This document shows, piece by piece, positions 1 to 8,714 of a stretch of DNA of 39,924 nt (positions within the stretch are counted from its first letter, which is position 1; every line of letters starts with the position of its first letter). The notes below the pieces were generated by a model. It had not been told where the DNA came from. It worked only from the letters and a program-made list of their open reading frames with translations, and made no database searches. A program made the position numbers and the translations under genes. Source of the DNA: a bacterium (GTDB lineage Bacteria; Cyanobacteriota; Vampirovibrionia; Gastranaerophilales; Gastranaerophilaceae); NCBI GenBank assembly GCA_017478515.1, contig JAFVDH010000066.1, forward strand, positions 1-39,924, read 5' to 3'.

Positions 1-357
1 TAGTCTTTTCGAGTTTTGTATTATCACCTAACATTTTCCTTATCGGCACTTTGTTCTGAAAACTTTAGCCCTAAACTCCATGTTCATCATGGTTTTCATG
101 CTTCAATGTGGTTTAAACCTTGACTAGGCAATCTTTTTCAGGTTTTAAATTCAGATTTACATTTCGTTACATTTGGCTTTCTTCAGCTATTTATCATGCT
201 TTTTGGGGTATTAAAAGTACTTTTCAATTGATAAAAATTACTTGCTTATTTTCAGCAAAAAGTTTTCATATTGAGCATTCCTACACAAGAGAATATGATA
301 AAAACTGCCTTAAAACCAATTTATTGGGTAAAATCCAAGATACATCAACGTGCTCTT
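1..357. other. Intergenic stretch with no recognised gene
   Basis: No open frame here, on either strand, has a start signal plus recognisable protein. A small hairpin can be drawn around 80-94 (CCATG, 5-base loop, CATGG), and GGTTTAAACC near 110 is a palindrome; neither has a clear run of T after it. The stretch lies downstream of the minus-strand umuC gene, and reading on past the umuC stop gives about 25 more sense codons before the next stop (see findings). It may contain decayed umuC sequence or the 3' untranslated region of that gene. Confidence 0.4.
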
Positions 358-1521
358 TTAGTAACCGGTTTTTATTGTATTTTTTCCGTATTTTTTTTCT
401 ATTTTATCCAAAGTTTTGGCAAGATTGTTTTTCTTTTCGGAAACGACATTATCGTCAAAAAGATACAGTTGTTCTTCATTATCAAAAGAAAATTTATCAA
501 GTACGACACCTGAACTTCTATACAAAATTTCAGGACTGTATATTTTTTCGAACAGTTCTTTAGCAATTGAAGATATTTCAAGCTCAAAATTAACAGGTGC
601 AGATAAAATACGTTTTTCTTTATAAGTTTTAAAATCTTTTGTTCTCAAAATAATTGATACAGAAAGGCAAGAGGCATTTAATTCTCTTAACTTTGAACAT
701 GCTCTATGAATATGATAGTTAAGAGAATTGATTATAAAATTTTTATCGGAAGTAAACTTTTTAAAAGAAGAAGTATGCTGGATTGATTTCGGAATTTTTT
801 CTTTCGACTCGACGGGGAAAACCGATTCTCCCATAAGTTCATGTTTCAACTCAACTGCGGTTATACTTATTTTTGATTTTAGCCATTCATCAGATTGAGA
901 AACCAACTCATAAGCATTCAAAACTCCGTGCTTTCTAAGAAGAGCAGCTATATTACGCCCGATGCCCCAAATTTCATCCACTTTAGTATTTTTTAATTCT
1001 TTAACAATTTTTCCTGAACCGATAATATACAAGCCGCCTGTGTTTTTTGCCTTATCACTTGCAAGCTTAGCCAGAGTTTTACTCGGAGCAAGCCCGATTG
1101 ATACAGGGATATCAAGGTCTTCTTTTATTTTTGACCTAATCCTAAGAGCAAGTTTAGCATAATTCATTTTGTACAATCGTCTGAGTCCAGTTAGTTCAAC
1201 AAAAGCTTCATCTATAGAATAGACTTCGACATCCGGGCTAAAATCACGTAAAACATTCATTATTTTTTTTGAATATTCTTCATACAAATCATGATTACCT
1301 GACAAATATGTACAATCTTTAAATTCACGTTTTGCCATAAAATAAGGCATACCCATAGTAATTCCAAGGGCTTTTGCCTCTCTGGAACGGGCAATTACAC
1401 ATCCATCATTGTTGCTTAACACGCAAACAGGCTTATTTTTCAATTCAGGTTTTAAAGCCTGCTCTACAGAAACAAAAAACGAATCGCAATCCACAAGTGC
1501 TATTATTTTTGGTTTAGCCAT
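358..1521 (-). CDS. umuC: Y-family DNA polymerase, UmuC-like (translesion synthesis)
   Basis: Error-prone Y-family polymerase subunit that copies past damaged template bases. The palm starts with ALVDCDSFFVSVEQ (residues about 9-22), which carries the first metal-binding Asp, followed by NNDGCVIARSREAKALG; the second catalytic acidic pair is in VYSIDEAFVEL (about 101-111). A helix-hairpin-helix segment (DEIWGIGRN) and a little-finger domain follow. At 387 residues it is about 30 shorter than typical UmuC, and the usual C-terminal Trp plus LSPxYTT segment is missing before the stop. The start is supported by the family N-terminus. There is no Shine-Dalgarno sequence and the -10 box lies six bases upstream. 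No umuD is beside it. The family is clear; whether the C-terminus is intact is less certain. Confidence 0.93.
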   Translation of the reverse strand: MAKPKIIALVDCDSFFVSVEQALKPELKNKPVCVLSNNDGCVIARSREAKALGITMGMPYFMAKREFKDCTYLSGNHDLYEEYSKKIMNVLRDFSPDVEVYSIDEAFVELTGLRRLYKMNYAKLALRIRSKIKEDLDIPVSIGLAPSKTLAKLASDKAKNTGGLYIIGSGKIVKELKNTKVDEIWGIGRNIAALLRKHGVLNAYELVSQSDEWLKSKISITAVELKHELMGESVFPVESKEKIPKSIQHTSSFKKFTSDKNFIINSLNYHIHRACSKLRELNASCLSVSIILRTKDFKTYKEKRILSAPVNFELEISSIAKELFEKIYSPEILYRSSGVVLDKFSFDNEEQLYLFDDNVVSEKKNNLAKTLDKIEKKYGKNTIKTGY

Positions 1522-1527
1522 AATAAT

Positions 1528-1555
1528 ATTTTAAATGTTAGGTATAAATAGTCAA
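1528..1555 (-). promoter_or_regulatory. Promoter of umuC, apparently leaderless
   Basis: Reading on the minus strand: TTGACT (1555-1550), 16 bases, TAAAAT (1533-1528), then six bases (ATTATT) and the ATG of umuC. A transcript starting seven bases after the -10 box would begin at the A of the start codon. No LexA-type operator was recognised. Confidence 0.6.
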
Positions 1556-1567
1556 ATAGTTTTTTTC

Positions 1568-1576
1568 TGATATAAT
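1568..1576 (+). promoter_or_regulatory. Extended -10 promoter of prfA
   Basis: TGATATAAT is a consensus -10 hexamer with the TGn extension. The -35 region is poor, as is common with extended -10 promoters. The expected start lies near 1583, leaving a short leader that contains the Shine-Dalgarno-like GAGGGA before the prfA ATG at 1600. Confidence 0.65.
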
Positions 1577-1599
1577 ATTTTTAAATGAGGGATTAAATT

Positions 1600-2679
1600 A
1601 TGAAAGACATGTTAGACAAAATTGTACAAATAGAAAAAAAATATATTGAATTGGGAGAAACGCTTTCAGATCCCGCAATAATACAAGATTATAATAAATT
1701 TAGAGATTTATCAAAACAGAGAAAATCTATGGAAGAAACCGTAGAGGTTTACTATAAATGGAAAAATGCGAATGATGCAATTGCAGACGCAAAAGAGCTA
1801 ATAAAAAGTGAATCTGACCATGAAATGAAAGAATTTTTAAAATCAGAAATGGAAGAAAACGAAAATATAATAGCTGAGTGCGAAGAGAGAATGAGAATAT
1901 TGCTGCTTCCAAGAGACCCTATGGATGACAAAGATATCATGCTTGAAATAAGAGGAAGTGCAGGCGGAGACGAAGCAAATATATTTGCAGGCGACCTAAT
2001 GAGAATGTATATGCGATACGCCGATAAACAAGGCTGGCAGACACAAGTCTTATCAGTAACAGAATCAGAAGCAGGCGGGGTATCGGAAGTAATTATATCA
2101 GTAAAGGGTGATGCAATCTACTCAAAACTAAAATACGAATCAGGAGTACACAGAGTCCAAAGAGTTCCGCAGACAGAATCACAAGGGCGTGTACATACCT
2201 CTACAGCAACAGTTGCAGTAATGCCTGAAGTAGATGATGTTGAAATAGAAATAAGACCTGAAGATATAGAAATGTCAACAGCCCGTTCCGGAGGTGCAGG
2301 AGGACAAAACGTAAACAAAGTTGAAACAGCCGCAAGATTGTTCCACAAACCTACAGGAATTATGATTTTCTGTACAGAAGAACGTTCGCAATTGCAAAAC
2401 AAAGAAAGAGCCATGCAAATTTTGAAAGCAAAATTGTATGATTTGGAAGTTCAAAAACAAACAAAAGAAATAACCGACTTAAGACGTTCGCAAGTCGGAA
2501 CAGGCGACCGTTCGGAACGTATCAGAACTTATAACTTCCCTCAAGGCAGACTGACTGACCACAGAATAGGTCAAAACTTAAATGTTTGGACTGTTATAGA
2601 CGGAGATTTGGACGAATTAATAAATCTCTTGATAGAATATGACCAAAAATTAAAACTTGAAAAATTAGCAGAAGTTTAG
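1600..2679 (+). CDS. prfA: Peptide chain release factor 1
   Basis: Class I release factor that reads UAA and UAG in the ribosomal A site and triggers peptidyl-tRNA hydrolysis. The GGQ motif that enters the peptidyl transferase centre is at residues 234-236 ([11 protein letters not shown]). The codon-recognition PxT tripeptide is PQT at 190-192 within [18 protein letters not shown], which fits RF1 and not RF2 (SPF). The length of 359 residues is standard for RF1. The start has GAGGGA 6-7 bases upstream. No prmC (the GGQ methyltransferase) follows; the next gene is convergent pheA. Confidence 0.98.
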   Translation: MKDMLDKIVQIEKKYIELGETLSDPAIIQDYNKFRDLSKQRKSMEETVEVYYKWKNANDAIADAKELIKSESDHEMKEFLKSEMEENENIIAECEERMRILLLPRDPMDDKDIMLEIRGSAGGDEANIFAGDLMRMYMRYADKQGWQTQVLSVTESEAGGVSEVIISVKGDAIYSKLKYESGVHRVQRVPQTESQGRVHTSTATVAVMPEVDDVEIEIRPEDIEMSTARSGGAGGQNVNKVETAARLFHKPTGIMIFCTEERSQLQNKERAMQILKAKLYDLEVQKQTKEITDLRRSQVGTGDRSERIRTYNFPQGRLTDHRIGQNLNVWTVIDGDLDELINLLIEYDQKLKLEKLAEV

Positions 2680-2755
2680 TTTCCTAATCTTAATACAAAG
2701 CTTTGTCAATGTCATTCGTTGACTGTTTTGCATTGAAAAATTTTGTTATTTTTAT

Positions 2756-3610
2756 TTAAGATAACTTTTCGTATGAGCCAACTATTCTGAAATAGCTTGT
2801 TTTTGTTTTCAATTCTTCTATAGCCTTTGAAATTATTTCATCGGAAACATGCCCGTCAAAATCAACTAAAAACGTATATTCACCAAAAACTATTTTTGAC
2901 GGTCTTGAATCAATATAACAAAGATTTATATTGTAATTTTGAAAAACTTTCAAAGCTTCCAAAAGCATTCCCGGCTTATTTTCAGTTGAAAAGGCAAGAG
3001 AAGTCTTATCATTACCTGTACAATGAGTTTTGTATTTTCCAATTAAGATAAATCTGGTTTGGTTTGTAGGGTCATCATTAATATTCTTTTCCAAAATATT
3101 TAAATTATACAATTCAGCCGTTTTAGCACTTCCAATTGCAGAATAAGTTAAAGCATATTCATCAAGCAAAACAGCAGCCTTAGCAGTACTTGTTGCTTTA
3201 ACAATATCAATATTTTTTGGCAGACGATTGTGAATAAAGCCCAAGCATTGAGCAATAGCCTGCGGATGGGAAATTAAACCTGAAACAGAATTAATATCAT
3301 TGCATTTTGAGAGCAAACAATGTCTTATAGGCATAACGTATTCAGCAATATACTGCAAATCCGTATTTTTTGTTTTGATTAAACAGTCAATTGCCTCTCT
3401 TACCGCACCCTCAATAGAATTTTCGACAGGAATAACCCCCAGAATATCTTCATTTTTATCAACATATTCAATAACTTGAGTAATAGTTTTAAACGGAGTT
3501 TCCATAACATTCAAGTTGAAATTTTTACAGAAAAAATCCTTAGCCATCTCAGAATAAGACCCACCAGGGCCTAAAAAAACTATTTCCTTAACCGAATTTA
3601 AAAATCCCAT
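2756..3610 (-). CDS. pheA: Prephenate dehydratase (monofunctional, with ACT domain)
   Basis: Converts prephenate to phenylpyruvate in phenylalanine synthesis, in the cytosol. The catalytic domain spans residues about 8-190, with FLGPGGSYSEMAK at the start, PVENSIEGAV at 61-70 and the catalytic TRF motif at 185-187. A C-terminal ACT domain (about 203-280) has NKPGMLLEAL and IDSRPSK, corresponding to the GALV and ESRP phenylalanine-binding motifs, so feedback inhibition by phenylalanine is likely. There is no chorismate mutase domain. GAGGT lies eight bases before the ATG. It converges with prfA and stands alone on its strand. Confidence 0.97.
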   Translation of the reverse strand: MGFLNSVKEIVFLGPGGSYSEMAKDFFCKNFNLNVMETPFKTITQVIEYVDKNEDILGVIPVENSIEGAVREAIDCLIKTKNTDLQYIAEYVMPIRHCLLSKCNDINSVSGLISHPQAIAQCLGFIHNRLPKNIDIVKATSTAKAAVLLDEYALTYSAIGSAKTAELYNLNILEKNINDDPTNQTRFILIGKYKTHCTGNDKTSLAFSTENKPGMLLEALKVFQNYNINLCYIDSRPSKIVFGEYTFLVDFDGHVSDEIISKAIEELKTKTSYFRIVGSYEKLS

Positions 3611-3658
3611 TGTAACCTCTATATATTTTGATTATAATTTTACTAAAAGGCAGGAGAC

Positions 3659-5056
3659 ATGGCAAATATAAAATTTGGAACAGACGGCTGGCGTGCCGTT
3701 GTAGGAAAAGATTTTACGGAAGAAAACGTTCTTATTGCAACAAGAGCGATTGCAAAATATATTTTTGAGACATTCGGTTTGACTAAAAAAATTCTTATCG
3801 GGTACGACCCTCGAAATATGGCAGAAGAATTTGGTTCGCTATGTGCGGAAGAACTTGCAAAAAAAGGATTTACAGTATTACTAAGTGATAAAATTATACC
3901 AACACCTGTGCTGGCATACAATGCAAAATACTATAATGCTTGTGCAATAATGTTTACAGCATCGCACAACCCGCCTGAATATCTTGGATTGAAGTTTATA
4001 CCTGATTATGCAGGCCCTGCAACAGATGATATTACTAAAAAAATTACATCATACCTTGGCTCTGATATTGAAAATAACAACAACGGTAAATTTGAAACTA
4101 TTGATTTCAGCGAGAATTATTTCTCTCAAATAAAAAATATCATTGATTTCGATAAAATAAAAGCCATTGATAAAAACATTATTTTTGACGGACTCCACTC
4201 TGCAACAATAGGGTATTTTGACAAATTACTTGATGAATTCGGAATAAAATACAGTTCAATAAATATGAACCATGATAAAAATTTTGACGGAAAAATGCCT
4301 GAACCTAAACCGCCATATATTGACGATTTAATAGAAAAAGTAAAATCATCCCAAAATGCAATCGGGTTTGCAAATGACGGAGACGGCGACAGATTTGGCG
4401 TAATTGATGAAACAGGTAATTGGATTCTCCCTGACGAAATAATTGCAATGCTGATGATGCACTTAAAAAACAACAAAAACCAAGACGGCGTTTTGGTAAA
4501 AACAGTAGGGTCAAGCAACCTTTTAAATAAAATTGCACAACTTACGGATGTAAAAGTAGTTGAAACAGCTGTCGGGTTTAAGCATGTAGGTTCAGCAATG
4601 AGAGAATTTAAAACTCTTATAGGCGGAGAAGATTCGGGAGGATTAAGCACAGGTTTTCATATTCCAGAAAAAGACGGCATACTCGCAAATCTCTTAATAC
4701 TTGAAATGCTTGCTTACGAAAATAAACCGCTTTCAAAAATGCTTGAGGATTTATACGCATTAGCAGGCAAAAAATACGTAAAAGACAGAATTGATTTAAA
4801 ACTTGAAAGCGACAGCACAACTAAACAAATTTTAGAAAGTTTTAAACAAACTGAAACAGTAGAAGATTTAACAGTAAAATCAAAAAATCAAAAAGACGGA
4901 GTAAAGCTTGTTTTCACGAATGAAAGTTGGATTTTGGTTCGTCCGAGCGGGACAGAGCCGCTGCTTAGAATTTATATAGAGGCAGAAAGCAGAGAACAGA
5001 TTAAATCAATGAAAGAAAAAATTGAAAAGTTTTACAATAAAGTACTTTTGGGCTAA
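3659..5056 (+). CDS. Phosphohexomutase (phosphoglucomutase/phosphomannomutase family)
   Basis: Alpha-D-phosphohexomutase that interconverts sugar 1- and 6-phosphates through a phosphoserine. Domain 1 has the active serine in TASHNPPEY (Ser102), domain 2 the magnesium loop NDGDGDRFG (about 239-247), domain 3 the sugar-binding GGEDSGG (about 322-328), and domain 4 the phosphate-binding RPSGTEPLLRIY (about 428-439). The length of 465 residues fits the family. The substrate (glucose, mannose or glucosamine phosphate) cannot be fixed from motifs; the serine loop ASHNPPEYLGLK is more like phosphoglucomutase/phosphomannomutase than GlmM. GGCAGGAG precedes the ATG. pheT follows 39 bases downstream on the same strand. 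Confidence 0.92.
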   Translation: MANIKFGTDGWRAVVGKDFTEENVLIATRAIAKYIFETFGLTKKILIGYDPRNMAEEFGSLCAEELAKKGFTVLLSDKIIPTPVLAYNAKYYNACAIMFTASHNPPEYLGLKFIPDYAGPATDDITKKITSYLGSDIENNNNGKFETIDFSENYFSQIKNIIDFDKIKAIDKNIIFDGLHSATIGYFDKLLDEFGIKYSSINMNHDKNFDGKMPEPKPPYIDDLIEKVKSSQNAIGFANDGDGDRFGVIDETGNWILPDEIIAMLMMHLKNNKNQDGVLVKTVGSSNLLNKIAQLTDVKVVETAVGFKHVGSAMREFKTLIGGEDSGGLSTGFHIPEKDGILANLLILEMLAYENKPLSKMLEDLYALAGKKYVKDRIDLKLESDSTTKQILESFKQTETVEDLTVKSKNQKDGVKLVFTNESWILVRPSGTEPLLRIYIEAESREQIKSMKEKIEKFYNKVLLG

Positions 5057-5095
5057 AATTAAATAAAAAAGTAAGAATAGAAAGAAGGATATAAA

Positions 5096-7558
5096 ATGAA
5101 AGTTTCAATAAATTGGTTAAACGAATTTGTGGATATTTCAGACATAGACGTAAAACAAATAGCTCACGAACTAACAATGAGCGGCTTAGAAGTTGAATCA
5201 ACGGAAGAAATTAAACCCGCATTCACAAATATAATTACAGCAAAAATAGAAAAAATAAATCCGCATCCGAATGCTGATAAATTACATCTGGTTGATGTAA
5301 ACACAGGAAACGGAATAAAAACAGTTGTTTGCGGAGCTCAAAACATAGAAGAGGGACAAATTATTCCATACGCATCAGTAGGTTCACAAGTTCTAGACCG
5401 CAAAACAGGCGAAACTTTTACTCTTACACCTGCAACAATTAGAGGCGTTGAATCACAAGGTATGCTTTGCTCTTCTGACGAATTAGGCTTATCTGAAAGA
5501 AACTATCAGGAAGAAGACGGTATTTTAATTTTAAACAGATTATTTGATGATATAAAATTAGGCGAAAAACTTGAAGATGTACTGCATCTTGAAACTGATA
5601 CGGTAATTGACGTTGCACCTACTGCAAACAGAGGCGATGAAATGTCAGTTTTAGGCGTTGCAAGAGAAATCAGTACTCTTTTCAACAGACCGCTTAAATT
5701 TTCACCATTACAGCCTACACAAGATTTATCAACAGATAAATTTGAAGTTGAAATAAAAGATGAAGATGTCTGCAAATACTATTCCGTAGGACTTTTAAAA
5801 GATATCACTATAAAACTGTCTCCTGACTGGATGCAAAACAGATTAATTTCATCAGGAATAAGAGCAATAAACAATGTTGTAGATATAACAAACTACGTGC
5901 TTTTAGAATACGGAACACCTCTTCATGCATTTGATTACGATAAATTGAACGGTTATTTATGCGTAAGAAGAGCAAACGAGGGAGAAAAACTTGTAACACT
6001 TGATGAAGTAGAAAGAACCCTTACAAAAGATAGTGTTTTAATCTCAACAAAAGACGAAGGGGTTTGTCTTGCAGGCGTATTCGGTGGAGCAAATTCAGAA
6101 ATTGATGATAATACAAAAAATATCGCCTTGGAAGCGGCTTATTTTACACCTGCCTCAAACAGAAGAAGTGCAAGAAGTGTAGGATATCGTTCGGAAGCCT
6201 CTGCAAGATTTGAAAGAGGTATTGATATAGAAGCCGTTAAACCTGCACTTATGAGAGCAATGCAATTACTAACAGAACTTGCAGATGCTAAAATTGAGGG
6301 TATGGTTGAAACCGGCATTAACAAATTAGAACCTCAATATATCACACTAAGATTTAGCGAAGTTAAAAGAATTTTAGGCTGCGAAATTGATGCATTAAGA
6401 TGCATTGAAATAGCCGAAAATCTTGGATTTAAATCTTGCGGAAAAAATGAAATTGCCGCAAAATTTGAAGTTCCGTCTCATAGAAGAGGCGATGTTGAAA
6501 GAGAAATCGATTTAATAGAAGAAATCGCAAGAATTAACGGTTATGATAAAATAACTCCGACAGTTTCAATCGGCTCAGGTTCTGCGGAATATTCTTTTGA
6601 TGAAAAAGTTATCAAAAAAATTCATAATATAATGCTTTCTTCTGGTTTAAACGAACTTGTAACCACATCATTAATCGGAAAACCTCTGTTAGAACAATAC
6701 GGAATAACTTACGATGACGAAAAAGCAGTAAAAGTCGCAAATGTCCAAAGTGAAGATTACTCAATGTTAAGACAAACACTTGCGGCAAATATTCTGAACA
6801 TACTAAAAGGTAACTACGACCAGGGAATAAAAAATTTCTGGGGTTACGAAATCGGAAGAGTATATTTTAAAACAGAAGAGTCATCAGAAAAGAACACAGG
6901 CGTCACTGAAACCAGAAAACTCGCAGGTGTTATTACGGGTAATGTCCAAACCTCTAAATGGCAGCACTCAGAAGAAACTGATTTCTATACAGTAAAAGGT
7001 ATTTTTGAAAAATTATTTGAAGAATTAAATTTACAAAATAGAGTTCAATACACGCTTAACAGCGATGTAAATATTATGCACCCGTATAGAACCGCTCAAG
7101 TAAGCTTATTATCTAAAAAACCTATTGAGCTTGGATATTTTGGAGAAATTCATCCTAACCTACGTAATAAGATGAAAATTAATCAAAATGCTTATATCTT
7201 TGAACTTAATTTGGATGAAATAATAAATGCAGTTCAAAATTCAATAACAAAATACAAACAATTACCGCAATTCCCTGAAGTTCAAAGAGATATTGCTTTC
7301 GTAATAAAAAATGACGTAAAATATACAGACATTCAAAAAGTTATTAAAAAAGCAATACAAAATGATTTGTTTGTTAAAAGCGAAATTTTTGATATTTATA
7401 TGGGTGAACACATTAAAGAGGGATTCAAAAGTGTAGCGTTCAGAATTTATATGCAAGACAAAAAAGCTACATTAAATGACGAAACTATTGATGCACAAAT
7501 GAATTCAGTTAAAAACCAACTGCAAAAAGAATATTCGGATATAAGTTTTAGGGAGTAA
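5096..7558 (+). CDS. pheT: Phenylalanine-tRNA ligase beta subunit
   Basis: Structural and tRNA-binding subunit of the alpha2-beta2 phenylalanyl-tRNA synthetase; it also carries the editing site. The order is standard: an N-terminal EMAP-type tRNA-binding domain (about 40-150, with HPNADKLHLVDVNTG), B3/B4 editing domain (about 210-390), B5 domain (about 400-480, ending RRGDVEREIDLIEEIARINGYDKI), catalytic-like core, and a C-terminal FDX-ACB anticodon-binding domain (about 728-820, starting near PQFPEVQRDIAFVI). The 820-residue length is typical. The Shine-Dalgarno sequence GAAGGA is clear. pheS is not adjacent; the upstream neighbour is a sugar mutase, so the two subunits are encoded apart or pheS lies elsewhere. 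Confidence 0.98.
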   Translation: MKVSINWLNEFVDISDIDVKQIAHELTMSGLEVESTEEIKPAFTNIITAKIEKINPHPNADKLHLVDVNTGNGIKTVVCGAQNIEEGQIIPYASVGSQVLDRKTGETFTLTPATIRGVESQGMLCSSDELGLSERNYQEEDGILILNRLFDDIKLGEKLEDVLHLETDTVIDVAPTANRGDEMSVLGVAREISTLFNRPLKFSPLQPTQDLSTDKFEVEIKDEDVCKYYSVGLLKDITIKLSPDWMQNRLISSGIRAINNVVDITNYVLLEYGTPLHAFDYDKLNGYLCVRRANEGEKLVTLDEVERTLTKDSVLISTKDEGVCLAGVFGGANSEIDDNTKNIALEAAYFTPASNRRSARSVGYRSEASARFERGIDIEAVKPALMRAMQLLTELADAKIEGMVETGINKLEPQYITLRFSEVKRILGCEIDALRCIEIAENLGFKSCGKNEIAAKFEVPSHRRGDVEREIDLIEEIARINGYDKITPTVSIGSGSAEYSFDEKVIKKIHNIMLSSGLNELVTTSLIGKPLLEQYGITYDDEKAVKVANVQSEDYSMLRQTLAANILNILKGNYDQGIKNFWGYEIGRVYFKTEESSEKNTGVTETRKLAGVITGNVQTSKWQHSEETDFYTVKGIFEKLFEELNLQNRVQYTLNSDVNIMHPYRTAQVSLLSKKPIELGYFGEIHPNLRNKMKINQNAYIFELNLDEIINAVQNSITKYKQLPQFPEVQRDIAFVIKNDVKYTDIQKVIKKAIQNDLFVKSEIFDIYMGEHIKEGFKSVAFRIYMQDKKATLNDETIDAQMNSVKNQLQKEYSDISFRE

Positions 7559-7562
7559 ATAA

Positions 7563-8210
7563 ATGAAAAGATATTTATTATTAATTCTTACTTTTATATT
7601 GGTTAATATACCTGCATTTGCAGATGTTGTTCCGTATTATGTTTCGAATATAAGCACGGAAACAAGAGGGTTTTACCAATCGCCTAAAGATTTAAAAATA
7701 TACTCTCAACCAAATGAACAATCGGAAATTGTGCTTCAATGCAACTGGGATTACAAGAATTTCAATTGCCCGAATACATCTATGAGCAATTTGTTTACAG
7801 TATTTGTACAAGCAAAAGAACTGGCCTTTTTGACAGCTATTGACGACAATGGAGACTGGATAGAAGTTATATATGACAGAAATTCAAATAAAAAAGGCTG
7901 GATAAAAAAAGATGAAAGCGACCCGTACAGATTATTAAATTTAAGAACATTTTATAATTTATACGGCAGAAAATACGGCATATATCTGTTAAAAGATATT
8001 CCTCAAGAAGTAAAAAATCTAAAAACATCAACCACGATTGAAGCCCAAAACTGCGGACAAATAGAACAACCAAACAAAATACAGCTTCAAGCAGTAAAAG
8101 GCAATTGGCTGCTTATAAAAGTTTTTGAAAAAGACAAAACAACCAAAACCGGATATTTGCAATGGCGAAATACAAACGGTGAAATCTATGCCTTTCCGGC
8201 TATTCGATAA
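7563..8210 (+). CDS. Secreted protein with bacterial SH3-like domain
   Basis: Not assigned to a named family. A signal peptide covers residues 1-20 (MKRYLLLILTFILVNIPAFA, cleaved before DVVPYY). The mature protein has an SH3-like pattern around residues 95-118, GDWIEVIYDRNSNKKGWIKK, and a second possible one near the end (GNWLLIKVFEKD...TGYLQW). Such domains often bind peptidoglycan or other envelope partners; that role is inferred. It starts four bases after the pheT stop and is followed nine bases later by a lipoprotein gene, so it is probably translated from the pheT transcript. Four Cys are spaced so that disulphides are possible. Confidence 0.8.
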   Translation: MKRYLLLILTFILVNIPAFADVVPYYVSNISTETRGFYQSPKDLKIYSQPNEQSEIVLQCNWDYKNFNCPNTSMSNLFTVFVQAKELAFLTAIDDNGDWIEVIYDRNSNKKGWIKKDESDPYRLLNLRTFYNLYGRKYGIYLLKDIPQEVKNLKTSTTIEAQNCGQIEQPNKIQLQAVKGNWLLIKVFEKDKTTKTGYLQWRNTNGEIYAFPAIR

Positions 8211-8219
8211 GAGTGATTT

Positions 8220-8702
8220 ATGAAAAAGATTTTTATATTAATTTTATTTTTTGTACTAATTACAACCGGCTGTACGGCAAATGTTGTCGGAAAATTTGAT
8301 GATTATAATGAGATTTTCCAAGGAACAATTGATTTAGACCTGCAAGGGCATGGAATAATAAAAGTTCAAACAACACCCGGTGGCATAACCTGCTCCGGTA
8401 CAGGTTGGGTAACATTTATACCGATATCAAGTTATTTAATCGGCACATGCAAAGGTCAAAAAGGGTTGGCTGAAATAAAATGCACCGATGGTCGCGTAAT
8501 AAATGGCGAATGGACTTGTGAAGCATGTACAAGAATAAACGGTACAGCTATAACAAACCATAATGAAAATATAACATTTTTTATAACGCCTAAAAAGTCT
8601 TCAGCAAATAAAATAACTCAGAAATACTTATCTGAAATAAAAGAAAAACCTTCATTATATAACTCTAATAAACCGAGTTCGTCTAAAAACGATTTATTTT
8701 AG
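8220..8702 (+). CDS. Putative small lipoprotein
   Basis: No known function. The first 18 residues form a lipoprotein-type signal (MKKIFILILFFVLITTGC), with Cys18 as the likely lipidated residue; the lipobox ITTGC is atypical because position -3 is Thr. The mature part is a compact beta-rich domain with glycine-rich turns and a CxxxxCxxC-like cluster (CTDG...WTCEACTR), then a Ser/Lys/Asn-rich tail. It lies between two other exported proteins with gaps of nine and twelve bases, so the three are probably coexpressed and may act together at the cell envelope. Confidence 0.72.
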   Translation: MKKIFILILFFVLITTGCTANVVGKFDDYNEIFQGTIDLDLQGHGIIKVQTTPGGITCSGTGWVTFIPISSYLIGTCKGQKGLAEIKCTDGRVINGEWTCEACTRINGTAITNHNENITFFITPKKSSANKITQKYLSEIKEKPSLYNSNKPSSSKNDLF

Positions 8703-8714
8703 GAATTTAATTTT

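Noticed and set aside
120..563. Open frame of 147 codons on the plus strand
   Set aside because: It runs antisense to the 3' end of umuC, has no ribosome site, and its Phe/Tyr-rich composition is typical of an AT-rich antisense shadow.
2680..2755. Possible terminator between convergent prfA and pheA
   Set aside because: GTCAA and TTGAC can pair over a nine-base loop, but the stem is only five pairs and the T run is short.
4126..4650. Open frame of 174 codons on the minus strand
   Set aside because: Fully antisense to the phosphohexomutase gene, which has all catalytic motifs; no family resemblance.
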